A stretch of 64,000 nt of DNA from Hydractinia symbiolongicarpus (GCF_029227915.1 NC_079885.1:16381001-16445000), one strand, 5' to 3'. Shown: positions 38,004 to 50,725, counted from the stretch's first letter. A program made the numbers and translations. Notes: generated from the sequence alone by a model not told the origin.

Positions 38004-40729
38004 AAGTCGTTCTCCTTAGCGTCATGGGTTTAGAGCACTGTGAACTATATGCACAGCCCTCTAAATGCTGCAATATGTCCTTTTACAGACTAATAAAGGC
38101 CTTGCACGTAAATCACGTTCTTCCACGTCCCCAGCAAGGCTACCAATGGCCTATTGTTCCCAGTCTCAATGGACTACAACGTGCCAAGTCCTTTTCCTTG
38201 GCGCTATGGCGTTAGAACACTGTTAACTACGTGTACGGCCCTTTGAACGCTGTAATATGGCCTTTTGCAGACTAATAAAGGCCTTACACGTAAACCAAGT
38301 GCTTTTACGCTCCCAACCAGGCTACCATTGGTCTAGTGTTCTCAGTCTCAATGGAATATGACGTCCCAAGTCATTTTCCTTTGCGCCATGGCTTTAGCAC
38401 ACTGTTAACTCCGTGCAAAGCCCTCTAAAGGCTGTAATTTGGCCATTTGCAGCCTAATAAAGGCGTTATACATAAATACCGTCGTTCCAACTGCCTGCGC
38501 AGGTTACTATAGGAGTAGTCCTTCCATTCTCAATGGACTATAACGTCCCAATTCCTTTTCCTTGACGCCATGGCTATAGAACACTTGGTACTACGTGCAC
38601 AGCCCTCTAAAATCAGTAATACGGCCTTTTGCAGCGTAATAAAGCCTTTACACGTAAATACCGTGATTCCACCACCCTCCGCCGGATACCATTAGTCTAG
38701 TCCTTCCAGTCCCAATGGAATACAACGTGCCAAGTCGTTTTCTTTGGCACCTTGGCGTTAGAAGACCGGCAACTACGCGCGCAGTCCTCCAAATCCTGTA
38801 ACATGGCCTTTTACAGACTAATAAAGGTCTTACACGTAAATCACGTTCTTCCACGTCCCCAGCAAGGTTACCAATGGTCTAGTGTTCCCAGTCTTAATGG
38901 AATATGACGTCTCAAGTCATTTTCCTTGACGCCATGGCTTAAGATCACTCTTAGCTACGTGCACAGTCCCCTGTAAGCAGTAATATTGCCGTCGCAGCCT
39001 AATAAAGGCCTTAGACGTAAACCACGTGCTTCCACGCTCCCAGCCAGGCTACCATGGATCTAGTCCTTCGAATCTCAATGGACTATGACGTCCCAAGTCC
39101 TTTTCCTTGGCGCCATGGCTTTAGAACAATGTTAACTCCGTGCACAGCCCTCTAAATGCTGTAACATGGCCTTTTGCAGACTAATAATGGCTTTAAACGT
39201 AAATACTGTCGTTCCACGTCCCCAGCAAGGCTACCAATGGTCTAGTGTTCCCAGTCTTAATGGAATATGACGTGCCAAGTCCTTTTCCTTGACGCCATGG
39301 CTATAGAACACTGTTAACTACGCGCACAGTCCTCTAAAGGCTGTAATATGGCCATTTGCAACCTAATAAAGGCGTTATACGTAAATACCGTTGTTCCACC
39401 TGCCTGCGCAGGTTACCATAGGAGTAGTCCTTCCAGTCTCAATGGACTATAACGTCCCAAGTCCTTTTCCTTGACGCCATGGCTATAGAACACTGTTAAC
39501 TACGTGCACAGCCCTCTAAAGTTAGTAATACGGCCTTTTGCAGCCTAATAAAGCCTTTACGCGTAAATACCGTGATTCCACCACCCTCCGCGGGATACCA
39601 TTAGTCTAGTCCTTCCAGTCCCAATGGACTACAACGTGCCAAGCCGTTTTCTTTGGCACCTTGGCGTTAGAAGTCCGGCAACTACGAGCACAGTCCTCCA
39701 AATCCTGTAACATGGCCTTTTACAGACTAATAAAGGTCTTACACGTAAATCACGTTCTTCCACGCCCCCAGCAATGTTACCAATGGTTTAGTGTTCCCAG
39801 TCTTAATGGAATATGACGTCTCAAGTCCTTTTCCTTGACGCCATGGCTTTAGAACACTCTTAGCTACGTGCACAGCCCCCTGTAAGCCGTATTATTGCCG
39901 TCGGAGCCTAATAAAGTCCTTAGACGTAAACCACGTGCTTCCACGCTCCCACCAGGCTACCCATGATCTAGTCCTTCGAGTCTTAATGGACTATGACGTC
40001 CCAAGTCCTTTTCCTTGGCGCCATGGCTTTAGAACACTGTTAACTCCGTGCACAGCCCTCTAAAGGCTGTAATATGGCCATTTGCAGCCTAATAAAGGCG
40101 TTATACGTAAATACCGTGTTTCCACCACCCTCCGCGGGATACTATTAGTCTAGTCCTTCCAGTCCCAATGGACTACAACGTGCCAAGTCGTTTTCTTTGG
40201 CACCTTGGCGTTAGAAGATCGGCAACTACGCGCACAGTCCTCTAAATGCTTTAACATGGCCTTTTACAGACTAACAAAGGTCTTACACGCAAATCACGTT
40301 CTTCCACGCCCCCAGCAATGTTATCAATGGTCTAGTGTTCCCAGTCTTAATGGAATATGACGTCCCAAGTCCTTTTCCTTGACGCCATGGCTACAGAACA
40401 CTGTTAACTACGCGCATAGTCCTTTAAATGCTGTAACATGGCCTTTTGCAGACTAATAAAGGCCTTAGACGTAAACCACGTGCTTTCACGCTCCCGGCCA
40501 GGCTACCATTGATCCAGTCCTTCAAGTCTCAATGGACTCCGACTTGCCAAGTCGTTCTCCTTAGCGTCATGGCTTTAGAGCACCGTGAACTATGTGCACA
40601 GCCCTCTAAATGCTGCAATATGTCCTTTTGCAGACTAATAAAAGCCTTGCACGTAAATCACGTTCTTCCACGTCCCCAGCAAGGCTACCAATGGCCTAGT
40701 GTTCTCAGTCCCAATGTATATGACGTCCC
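38004..40729 (+). repeat. Hexamer remainder and S-T-P-Q-R block (15 monomers)
   Basis: Starts: 38004 V, 38186 U, 38368 P, 38550 Q, 38732 R, 38914 S, 39095 T, 39277 P, 39459 Q, 39641 R, 39823 S, 40003 P/Q, 40185 R, 40367 S/W hybrid, 40549 V. The V-U-P-Q-R part completes the hexamer opened by the S at 37823. 38914-39822 is the distant sister of 24337-25244. Confidence 0.88.
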
Positions 40730-42911
40730 AAGTCATTTTCCTTGGCGCCATGGCTTTAGCACACTGTTAACTCTGTGCAAAGCCCTCTAAAGGCTGTAAT
40801 ATGGCCATTTGCAGCCTAATAAAGGCGTTATACGTAAATACCGTCGTTCCAACTGCCTGCGCAGGTTACCATAGGAGTAGTCCTTCCAGTCTCAATAGAC
40901 TATAACGTCCCAAGTCCTTTTCCTTGACGCCATGGCTATAGAACACTGTTAACTACGTGCACAGCCCTCTAAAGTCAGTAATACGGCCTTTTGCAGCCTA
41001 ATAAAGCCTTTAGACGTAACTACTGTGATTACACCACCCTCCGCCGGATACCATTAGTCTAGTCCTTCCAGTCCCAATGGAAAACAACGTGCAAAGTCGT
41101 TTTCTTTGGCACCTTGGCGTTAGAAGACCGGCAACTACGAGCACAGTCCTCCAAATCCTGTAACATGGCCTTTTACAGACTAATAAAGGTCTTACACGCA
41201 AATCACGTTCTTCCACGTCCCCAGCAAGGCTACCAATGGCCTATTGTTCCCAGTCTCAATGGACTACAACGTGCCAAGTCCTTTTCCTTGGCGCTATGGC
41301 GTTAGAACACTGTTAACTACGTGTACGGCCCTTTGAACGCTGTAATATGGCCTTTTGCAGAATAATAAAGGCCTTACACGTAAACCAAGTGCTTTTACGC
41401 TCCCAACCAGGCTACCATTGGTCTAGTGTTCTCAGTCTCAATGGAATATGACGTCCCAAGTCATTTTCCTTTGCGCCATGGCTTTAGCACACTGTTAACT
41501 CCGTGCAAAGCCCTCTAAAGGCTGTAATATGGCCATTTGCAGCCTAATAAAGGCGTTATACGTAAATACCGTCGTTCCAACTGCCTGCGCAGGTTACCAT
41601 AGGAGTAGTCCTTCCAGTCCCAATAGAATACAACATGCCAAGTCGGTTTTTTTGGCACCTTGGCGTTAGAAGACCGGCAACTACGCGCACAGTCCTCCAA
41701 ATCCTGTAGCATGGCCTTTTACAGACTAATAAAGGTCTTACACGTAAATCACGTTCTTCCACGTCCCCAGCAAGGTTACCAATGGTCTAGTGTTCCCAGT
41801 CTTAATGGAATATGACGTCCCAAGTCCTTTTCCTTGACGCCATGGCTACAGAACACTGTTAACTACGCGCACAGTCCTTTAAATGCTGTAACATGGCCTT
41901 TTGCAGACTAATAAAGGCCTTACACGTAAACCACGTGCTTTTACGCTCCCAACCAGGCTACCATTGGTCTAGTGTTCTCAGTCTCAATGGAATATGACGT
42001 CCCAAGTCATTTTCCTTGGCGCCATGGCTTTAGCACACTGTTAACTCCGTGCAAAGCCCTCTAAAGGCTGTAATATGGCCATTTGCAGCCTAATAAAGGC
42101 GTTATACATAAATACCGTCGTTCCAACTGCCTGCGCAGGTTACCATAGGAGTAGTCCTTCCAGTCTCAATGGACTATAAGGTCCCTAGTCCTTTTCCTTG
42201 ACGTCATGGCTATAGAACACTGTTAACTACGTGCACAGCCCTCTAAAGTCAGTAATATGCCCTTTTGCAGCCTAATAAAGCCTTTACACGTAAATACCGT
42301 GATTCTACCACCCTCCGCCGGATACCATTAGTCTAGTCCTTCCAGTCCCAATGGAAAACAACGTGCCAAGTCGTTTTCTTTGGCACCTTGGCGTTAGAAG
42401 ACCGGCAACTACGAGCACAGTCCTCCAAATCCTGTAACATGGCCTTTTACAGACTAATAAAGGTCTTACACGCAAATCACGTTCTTCCACGTCCCCAGCA
42501 AGGTTACCAATGGTCTAGTGTTCCCAGTCTTAATAGAATATGACGTCTCAAGTCGTTTTCCTTGACGCCATGGCTTTAGAACCCTCTTAGCTACGTGCAC
42601 AGCCTCCTGTAAGCCGTATTATTGCCGTCGCAGCCTAATAAAGGCTTTAGACGTAAACCACGTGCTTCACGCTCCCGGCCAGGCTACCATTGATCTATTC
42701 CTTTAAGTCTCAATGGACTCCGACTTGCCAAGTCGTTCTCCTTAGCGTCATGGCTTTAGAGCACTGTGAACTATGTGCACAGCCCTCTAAATGCTGCAAT
42801 ATGTCCTTTTACAGACTAATAAAGGCCTTGCACGTAAATCACGTTCTTCCACGTCCCCAGCAAGGCTACCAATGGCCTATTGTTCCCAGTCTCAATAGAC
42901 TACAACGTGCC
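40730..42911 (+). repeat. Rearranged P-Q-R region (12 monomers)
   Basis: Starts: 40730 P, 40912 Q, 41094 R/V hybrid, 41276 U, 41458 P/Q hybrid, 41640 R, 41822 T/U-like hybrid, 42004 P, 42186 Q, 42368 R, 42550 S/W, 42730 V. In 41094 an R head takes the V ending 'ggcctattg'. 41458 ends with the Q-type 'cagtcccaatagaatac', so a whole Q is skipped. 42186 begins 'ctagtcc' and is the source of a marker seen again at 45454 and 49635. Confidence 0.85.
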
Positions 42912-43456
42912 AAGTCCTTTTCCTTGGCGCCATGGCTTTAGAACAATGTTAACTCCGTGCATAGCCCTCTACAGGCAGTAATATGGCCATTTGCAGCCTA
43001 TAAAAGGCCTTACACGTAAATCACGTTTTTCCACGTCCCAAGCAAGGCTACCAATGGTCTAGTGTTCCCAGTCTTAATGGACTATGACGTCCCAAGTCCT
43101 TTTCCTTGGCGCCATGGCTATAGAACACTGTTAACTACGTGCACAGCCCCCTAAAGGCAGAAATATGGCCATTTGCAGCCTAATAAAGGCCTTACACGTA
43201 AATCACGTTCTTCCACGTCCCCAGCAAGGTTACCAATGGTCTAGTGTTCCCAGTCTTAATGGAATATGACGTCTCAAGTCCTTTTCCTTGACGCCATGGC
43301 TTTAGAACACTCTTAACTACGTGCACAGCCCCCTGTAAGCCGTATTATTGCCGTCGCAGCCTAAAAAAGACCTTAGACGTAAACCACGTACTTTCACGCT
43401 CCCGGCCAGGCTACCATTGATCTAGTCCTTCAAGTCTCAATGTACTCCGACTTGCC

Positions 43457-43638
43457 AAGTCGTTCTCCTTAGCGCTATGGCGTTAGAACACTGTTAACTA
43501 CGTGTACGGCCCTTTGAACGCTGTAATATGGCCTTTTGCAGACTAATAAAGGCCTTACACGTAAACCACGTGCTTTTACGCTCCCAACCAGGCTACCATT
43601 GGTCTAGTGTTCTCAGTCTCAATGGAATATGACGTCCC
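43457..43638 (+). repeat. V/U fusion monomer, copy 1
   Basis: It opens as V ('aagtcgttctccttagcg') and continues at once as U ('ctatggcgttag', 'tgtacggccctttg'). Most of V and the beginning of U are deleted, but the length stays near 182 bp because exactly one period was lost. The copy at 48362 shares the structure. Confidence 0.88.
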
Positions 43639-44911
43639 AAGTCATTTTCCTTGACGCCATGGCTTTAGTACACTGTTAACTCCGTGCAAAGCCCTCTAAG
43701 GGCTGTAATATGGCCATTTGCAGCCTAATAAAGGCGTTATACGTAAATACCGTCGTTCCAAAGGCCTGCGCAGGTTACCATAGGAGTAGTCCTTCCAGTC
43801 TCAATGGACTATGACGTCCCAAGTCCTTTTCCTTGACGCCATGGCTATAGAACACTGTTAACTACGTGCACAGCCCTCTAAAGTCAGTAATACGGCCTTT
43901 TGCAGCCTAATAAAGCCTTTACACGTAAATACCGTGATTCCACCACCCTCCGCGGGATACCATTAGTCTAGTCCTTCTAGTCCCAATGGACTACAACGTG
44001 CCAAGTCGTTTTCTTTGGCACCTTGGCGTTAGAAGACCGGCAACTACGAGCACAGTCCTCCAAATCCTGTAACATGGCCTTTTACAGACTAATAAAGGTC
44101 TTACACGCAAATCACGTTCTTTCACGCTCCCAGCCAGGCTACCATTGATCTAGTCCTTCGAGTCTCAATGGACTATGACGTCCCAAGTCCTTTTCCTTGG
44201 CGCCATGGCTTTAGAGCACTGTGAACTATGTGCACAGCCCTCTAAATGCTGCAATATGTCCTTTTACAGACTAATAAAGGCCTTGCACGTAAATCACGTT
44301 CTTCCACGTCCCCAGCAAGGCTACCAATGGCCTATTGTTCCAAGTCTCAATGGACTACAACGTGCCAAGTCCTTTTCCTTGGCGCCATGGCTTTAGAACA
44401 ATGTTAACTCCGTGCACAGCCCTCTAAGTGCAGTAATATGGCCATTTGCAGCCTAATAAAGGCCTTACACGTAAATCACGTTCTTCCACGTCCCAAGCAA
44501 GGCTACCAATGGTCTAGTGTTCCCAGTCTTAATGGACTATGACGTCCCAAGTCCTTTTCCTTGGCGCCATGGCTATAGAACACTGTTAACTACGTGCACA
44601 GCCCCCTAAAGGCAGAAATATGGCCATTTGCAGCCTAATAAAGGCCTTACACGTAAATCACGTTCTTCCACGTCCCCAGCAAGGTTACCAATGGTCTAGT
44701 GTTCCCAGTCTTAATGGAATATGACGTCTCAAGTCCTTTTCCTTGACGCCATGGCTTTAGAACACTCTTAGCTACGTGCACAGCCCCCTGTAAGCCGTAT
44801 TATTGCCGTCGCAGCCTAAAAAAGGCCTTAGACGTAAACCACGTACTTTCACGCTCCCGGCCAGGCTACCATTGATCTAGTCCTTCAAGTCTCAATGTAC
44901 TCCGACTTGCC

Positions 44912-45089
44912 AAGTCGTTCTCATGTCATGGCTTTAGAGCACTGTGAACTATGCGCACAGCTCTCTAAATGCTGCAATATGTCCTTTTACAGACTAATAA
45001 AGGCCTTGCACGTAAATCACGTTCTTCCACGTCCCCAGCAAGGCTACCAATGGCCTATTGTTCCCAGTCTCAATGGACTACAACGTGCC
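44912..45089 (+). repeat. V monomer with 4-bp net deletion, copy 1
   Basis: The head reads 'aagtcgttctcatgtcatgg', four bases shorter than the normal V head, giving a 178-bp monomer. The same lesion recurs at 46366 (offset 1,454 bp), marking one eight-monomer duplication. Confidence 0.9.
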
Positions 45090-45999
45090 AAGTCCTTTTC
45101 CTTGGCGCTATGGCGTTAGAACACTGTTAACTACGTGTACGGCCCTTTGAACGCTGTAATATGGCCTTTTGCAGAGTAATAAAGGCCTTACACGTAAACC
45201 ACGTGCTTTTACGCTCCCAACCAGGCTACCATTGGTCTAGTGTTCTCAGTCTCAATGGAATATGACATCCCAAGTCATTTTCCTTGACGCCATGGCTTTA
45301 GTACACTGTTAACTCCGTGCAAAGCCCTCTAAGGGCTGTAATATGGCCATTTGCAGCCTAATAAAGGCGTTATACGTAAATACCGTCGTTCCAACTGCCT
45401 GCGCAGGTTACCATAGGAGTAGTCCTTCCAGTCTCAATGGACTATAAGGTCCCTAGTCCTTTTCCTTGACGCCATGGCTATAGAACACTGTTAACTACGT
45501 GCACAGCCCTCTAAAGACAGTAATACGGCCTTTTGCAGCCTAATAAAGCCATTACACGTAAATACCGTGATTCCACCACCCTCCGCGGGATACCATTAGT
45601 CTAGTCCTTCTAGTCCCAATGGACTACAACGTGCCAAGTTGTTTTCTTTGGCACCTTGGCGTTAGAAGACCGGCAACTACGAGCACAGTCCTCCAAATCC
45701 TGTAACATGGGCTTTTACAGACTAATAAAGGTCTTACACGCAAATCACGTTCTTCCACGCTCCCAGCCAGGCTACCATTGATCTAGTCCTTCGAGTCTCA
45801 ATGGACTATGACGTCCCAAGTCCTTTTCCTTGGCGCCATGGCTGTAGAGCACTGTTAACTACGTGCACAGCCCTCTAAAGGCAGTAATATGGCCATTTGC
45901 AGCCTAATAAAGGCCTTACACGTAAATCACGTTCTTCCACGTCCCCAGCAAGGTTACCAATGGTCTAGTGTTCCCAGTCTTAATGGACTACAACGTGCC

Positions 46000-46184
46000 A
46001 AGTCCTTTTCCTTGGCGCCATGGCTTTAGAACAATGTTAACTCCGTGCACAGCCCTCTAAAGGCAGTAATATGGCCATTTGCAGCCTAATAAAGGCCTTA
46101 CACGTAAATCACGTTCTTCCACGTCCCCAGCAAGGTTACCACCAATGGTCTAGTGTTCCCAGTCTTAATGGAATATGACGTCTC
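46000..46184 (+). repeat. X monomer with 3-bp duplication
   Basis: 'ggttaccaccaatgg' replaces 'ggttaccaatgg', a repeated 'acc' that makes this monomer 185 bp. It is single-copy in this window, so it looks recent. Confidence 0.88.
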
Positions 46185-46365
46185 AAGTCCTTTTCCTTGA
46201 CGCCATGGCTTTAGAACACTCTTAGCTACGTGCACAGCCCCCTGTAAGCCGTATTATTGCCGTCGCAGCCTAAAAAAGGCCTTAGACGTAAACCACGTAC
46301 TTTCACGCTCCCGGCCAGGCTACCATTGATCTAGTCCTTCAAGTCTCAATGTACTCCGACTTGCC

Positions 46366-46543
46366 AAGTCGTTCTCATGTCATGGTTTTAGAGCACTGTG
46401 AACTATGCGCACAGCCCTCTAAATGCTGCAATATGTCCTTTTACAGACTAATAAAGGCCTTGCACGTAAATCACGTTCTTCCACGTCCCCAGCAAGTTTA
46501 CCAATGGCCTATTGTTTCCAGTCTCAATGGACTACAACGTGCC
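46366..46543 (+). repeat. V monomer with 4-bp net deletion, copy 2
   Basis: Same shortened head as at 44912, with 'catggtttta' and 'agcaagttta' as its own later changes. Confidence 0.9.
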
Positions 46544-47089
46544 AAGTCCTTTTCCTTGGCGCTATGGCGTTAGAACACTGTTAACTACGTGTACGGCCCT
46601 TTGAACGCTGTAATATGGCCTTTTGCAGAGTAATAAAGGCCTTACACGTAAACCACGTGCTTTTACGCTCCCAACCAGGCTACCATTGGTCTAGTGTTCT
46701 CAGTCTCAATGGAATATGACATCCCAAGTCATTTTCCTTGACGCCATGGCTTTAGTACACTGTTAACTCCGTGCAAAGCCCTCTAAAGGCTGTAATATGG
46801 CCATTTGCAGCCTAATAAAGGTCTTACACGCAAATCACGTTCTTCCACGCTCCCAGCCAGGCTACCATTGATCTAGTCCTTCGAGTCTCAATGGACTATG
46901 ACGTCCCAAGTCCTTTTCCTTGGCGCCATGGCTGTAGAACACTGTTAACTATGTGCACAGCCCTCTAAAGGCAGTAATATGGCCATTTGCAGCCTAATAA
47001 AGGCCTTACACGTAAATCACGTTCTTCCACGTCCCCAGCAAGGTTACCAATGGTCTAGTGTTCCCAGTCTTAATGGAATATGACGTCTC

Positions 47090-48543
47090 AAGTCCTTTTC
47101 CTTGACGCCATGGCTTAAGAACACTCTTAGCTATGTGCACAGTCCCCTGTAAGCCGTATTATTGCCGTCGCAGCCTAATAAAGGCCTTAGACATAAACCA
47201 CGTGCTTTCACGCTCCCGGCCAGGCTACCATTGATCCAGTCCTTCAAGTCTCAATGGACTACGACTTGCCAAGTCGTTCTCCTTAGCGTCATGGCTATAG
47301 AACACTGTTAACTACGCGCACAGTCCTCTAATGGCTGTAATATGGCCATTTGCAGCCTAATAAAGGCGTTATACGTAAATACCGTGATTCCACCACCCTC
47401 CGCGGGATACCATTAGTCTAGTCCTTCTAGTCCCAATGGACTACAACGTGCCAAGTCGTTTTCTTTAGGACCTTGGCGTTAGAAGACCGGCAACTACTAG
47501 CACAGTCCTCCAAATCCTGTAACATGGCCTTTTACAGACTAATAAAGGTCTTACACGCGAATCACGTTCTTCCACGCTCCCAGCCAGGCTACCATTGATC
47601 TAGTCCTTCGAGTCTCAATGGACTATGACGTCCCAAGTCCTTTTCCTTGGCGCCATGGCTTTAGAGCACTGTGAACTATGTGCACCGCCCTCTAAATGCT
47701 GCAATATGTCCTTTTACAGACTAATAAAGGGCTTGCACGTAAATCACGTTCTTCCACGTCCCCAGCAAGGCTACCAATGGCCTATTGTTCCCAGTCTCAA
47801 TGGACTACAACGTGCCAAGTCCTTTTCCTTGGCGCCATGGCTTTAGAACAATGTTAACTCCGTGCACAGCCCTCTAAAGGCAGTAATATGGCCATTTGCA
47901 GCCTAATAAAGGCCTTACACGTAAATCACGTTCTTCCACGTCCCAAGCAAGGCTACCAATGGTCTAGTGTTCCCAGTCTTAATGGACTATGACGTCCCAA
48001 GTCCTTTTCCTTGGCGCCATGGCTATAGAACACTGTTAACTACGTGCACAGCCCCCTAAAGGCAGAAATATGGCCATTTGCAGCCTCATAAAGGCCTTAC
48101 ACGTAAATCACGTTCTTCCACGTCCCCAGCAAGGTTACCAATGGTCTAGTGTTCCCAGTCTTAATGGAATATGACGTCTCAAGTCCTTTTCCTTGACGCC
48201 ATGGCTTTAGAACACTCTTAGCTACGTTCACAGCCCCCTGTAAGCCGTATTATTGCCGTCGCAGCCTAAAAAAGGCCTTAGACGTAAAACACGTACTTTC
48301 ACGCTCCCGGCCAGGCTACCATTGATCTAGTCCTTCAAGTCTCAATGTACTCCGACTTGCCAAGTCGTTCTCCTTAGCGTCATGGCGTTAAAACACTGCT
48401 AACTACGTGTACGGCCCTTTGAACGCTGTAATATGGCCTTTTGCAGACTAATAAAGGCCTTACACGTAAACCACGTGCTTTTACGCTCCCAACCAGGCTA
48501 CCATTGGTCTAGTGTTCTCAGTCTTAATGGAATATGACGTCGC
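47090..48543 (+). repeat. Likely source of the 727-bp repeat, and X-X-S-V/U segment (8 monomers)
   Basis: Starts: 47090 W-like with 'ggcttaagaac', 47271 Q, 47453 R/S, 47635 V, 47817 X, 47999 X, 48181 S, 48362 V/U fusion. The first three reappear 5,455 bp downstream (30 monomers) as the W-Q-R/S part of the 727-bp repeats. 47635-48361 repeats 44185-44911 at an offset of 3,450 bp. Confidence 0.87.
48362..48543 (+). repeat. V/U fusion monomer, copy 2
   Basis: V head 'aagtcgttctccttagcgtc' with 'atggcgttaaaac' and a U body. It sits 4,905 bp from the copy at 43457 within a longer shared block. The 'gtcatggcg' join differs slightly from copy 1 ('gctatggcg'), so later conversion or a separate join cannot be excluded. 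Confidence 0.83.
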
Positions 48544-50725
48544 AAGTCAATTTCCTTGACGCCATGGCTTTAGTACACTGTTAACTCCGTGCAAAGCCCT
48601 CTAAGGGCTGTAATATGGCCATTTGCAGCCTAATAAAGGCGTTATACGTAAATACCGTCGTTCCAACGGCCTGCGCAGGTTACCATAGGAGTAGTCCTTC
48701 CAGTCTCAATGGACTATGACGTCCCAAGTCCTTTTCCTTGACGCCATGGCTATAGAACACTGTTAACTACGTGCACAGCCCTCTAAAGTCAATAATACGG
48801 CCTTTTGCAGCCTAATAAAGCCTTTACACGTAAATACTGTGATTCCACCACCCTCCGCGGGATACCATTAGTCTAGTCCTTCTAGTCCAAATGGACTACA
48901 ACGTGCCAAGTTGTTTTCTTTGGCACCTTGGCGTTAGAAGACCGGCAACTACGAGCACAGTCCTCCAAATCCTGTAACATTGGCTTTTACAGACTAATAA
49001 AGGTCTTAGACGCAAATCACGTTCTTTCACGCTCCCAGCCAGGCTACCATTGATCTAGTCCTTCGAGTCTCAATGGACTATGACGTCCCAAGTCCTTTTC
49101 CTTGGCGCCATGGCTGTAGAACACTGTTAACTACGTGCACAGCCCTCTAAAGGCAGTAATATTGCCTTTCGCAGCCTAATCAAGGCCTAACACGTAAATC
49201 ACGTTATTCCACGTCCCCAGCAAGGCTACCAATGGTCTAGTGTTCCCAGTCTTAATGGAATATGACGTCCCAAGTCCTTTTCCTTGACGCCATGGCTACA
49301 GAACACTGTTAACTACGTGTACGGCCCTTTGAACGCTGTAATATGGCCTTTTGCAGACTAATAAAGGCCTTACACGTAAACCACGTGCTTTTACGTCCCA
49401 ACCAGGCTACCATTGGTTTAGTGTTCTCAGTCTCAATGGAATATGACGTCCCAAGTCATTTTCCTTGGCGCCATGGCTTTAGCACACTGTTAACTCCGTG
49501 CAAAGACCTCTAAAGGCTGTAATATGGCCATTTGCAGCCTAATAAAGGCGTTATACGTAAATACCGTCGTTCCAACTGCCTGCGCAGGTTACCATAGGAG
49601 TAGTCCTTCCAGTCTCAATGGACTATAAGGTCCCTAGTCCTTTTCCTTGACGCCATGGCTATAGAACACTGTTAACTACGTGCACAGCACTCTAAAGTCA
49701 GTAATACGGCCTTTTGCAGCCTAATAAAGCCTTTACACGTAAATACCGTGATTCCACCACCCTCTGCCGGATACAATTAGTCTAGTCCTTCCAGTCCCAA
49801 TGGAAAACAACGTGCCAAGTCGTTTTCTTTGGCACCTTGGCGTTAGAAGACCGGCAACTACGAGCACAGTCCACCAAATCCTGTAACATGGCCTTTTACA
49901 GACTAATAAAGGTCTTGCACGTAAATCACGTTCTTCCACGTCCCAAGCAAGGCTACCAATGGTCTAGTGTTCCCAGTCTTAATGGACTATGACGTCCCAA
50001 GTCCTTTTCCTTGGCGCCATGGCTATAGAACACTGTTAACTACGTGTACGGCCCTTTGAACGCTGTAATATGGCCATTTGCAGCCTAATAAGGGCCTTAC
50101 ACGTAAATCACGTTCTTCCACGTCCCCAGCAAGGTTACCAATGGTCTAGTGTTCCCAGTCTTAATGGAATATGACGTCTCAAGTCCTTTTCCTTGACGCC
50201 ATGGCTTTAGAACACTTTTAGCTACGTGCACAGCCCCCTGTAAGCCGTATTATTGCCGTCGCAGCCTAAAAAAGGCCTTAGAAGTAAACCACGTACTTTC
50301 ACGCTCCCGGCCAGGCTACCATTGATCTAGTCCTTCAAGTCTCAATGTACTCCGACTTGCCAAGTCGTTCTCCTTAGCGTCATCGCTTTAGAGCACTGTG
50401 AACTATGCGCACAGCCCTCTAAATGCTGCTATATGTCCTTTTACAGACTAATAAAGGCCTTGCACGTAAATCACGTTCTTCCACGTCCCCAGCAAGGCTA
50501 CCAATGGCCTATTGTTCCCAGTCTCAATGGACTACAACGTGCCAAGTCCTTTTCCTTGGCGCTATGGCGTTAGAACACTGTTAACTACGTGTACGGCCCT
50601 TTGAACGCTGTAATATGGCCTTTTGCAGACTAATAAAGGCCTTACACGTAAACCACGTGCTTTTACGCTCCCAACCAGGCTACCATTGGTCTAGTGTTCT
50701 CAGTCTCAATGGAATATGACGTCCC
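48544..50725 (+). repeat. Eight-monomer HOR with four inserted monomers (2,182 bp)
   Basis: Starts: 48544 P, 48726 Q, 48908 R/S, 49090 X, then 49272 U-like hybrid, 49453 P, 49635 Q, 49817 R/V, then 49999 U/X hybrid, 50181 S, 50362 V, 50544 U. Compared with the clean unit at 50726-52180, the four monomers 49272-49998 (727 bp) are extra. The inserted Q begins 'ctagtcc', like 42186. Confidence 0.88.

Larger units (their letters stand above)
42912..45271 (+). repeat. Eight-monomer HOR region, first part (13 monomers)
   Basis: Starts: 42912 X, 43094 X, 43276 S, 43457 V/U fusion, 43639 P, 43821 Q, 44003 R/S, 44185 V, 44367 X, 44549 X, 44731 S, 44912 V (178 bp), 45090 U. P carries 'gtacactg' and 'ctaagggctg', the markers of this HOR. 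42912-44184 matches 47817-49089 at an offset of 4,905 bp. Confidence 0.87.
45272..47089 (+). repeat. Eight-monomer HOR copy and its partly deleted successor (10 monomers)
   Basis: Starts: 45272 P, 45454 Q, 45636 R/S, 45818 X, 46000 X (185 bp), 46185 S, 46366 V (178 bp), 46544 U (these eight make one 1,454-bp unit), then 46726 P/R-S hybrid and 46908 X. The P at 46726 changes to an R/S ending after 'gcagcctaataaagg', so two monomers (Q and most of R/S) are skipped relative to the copy before it. Confidence 0.88.
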
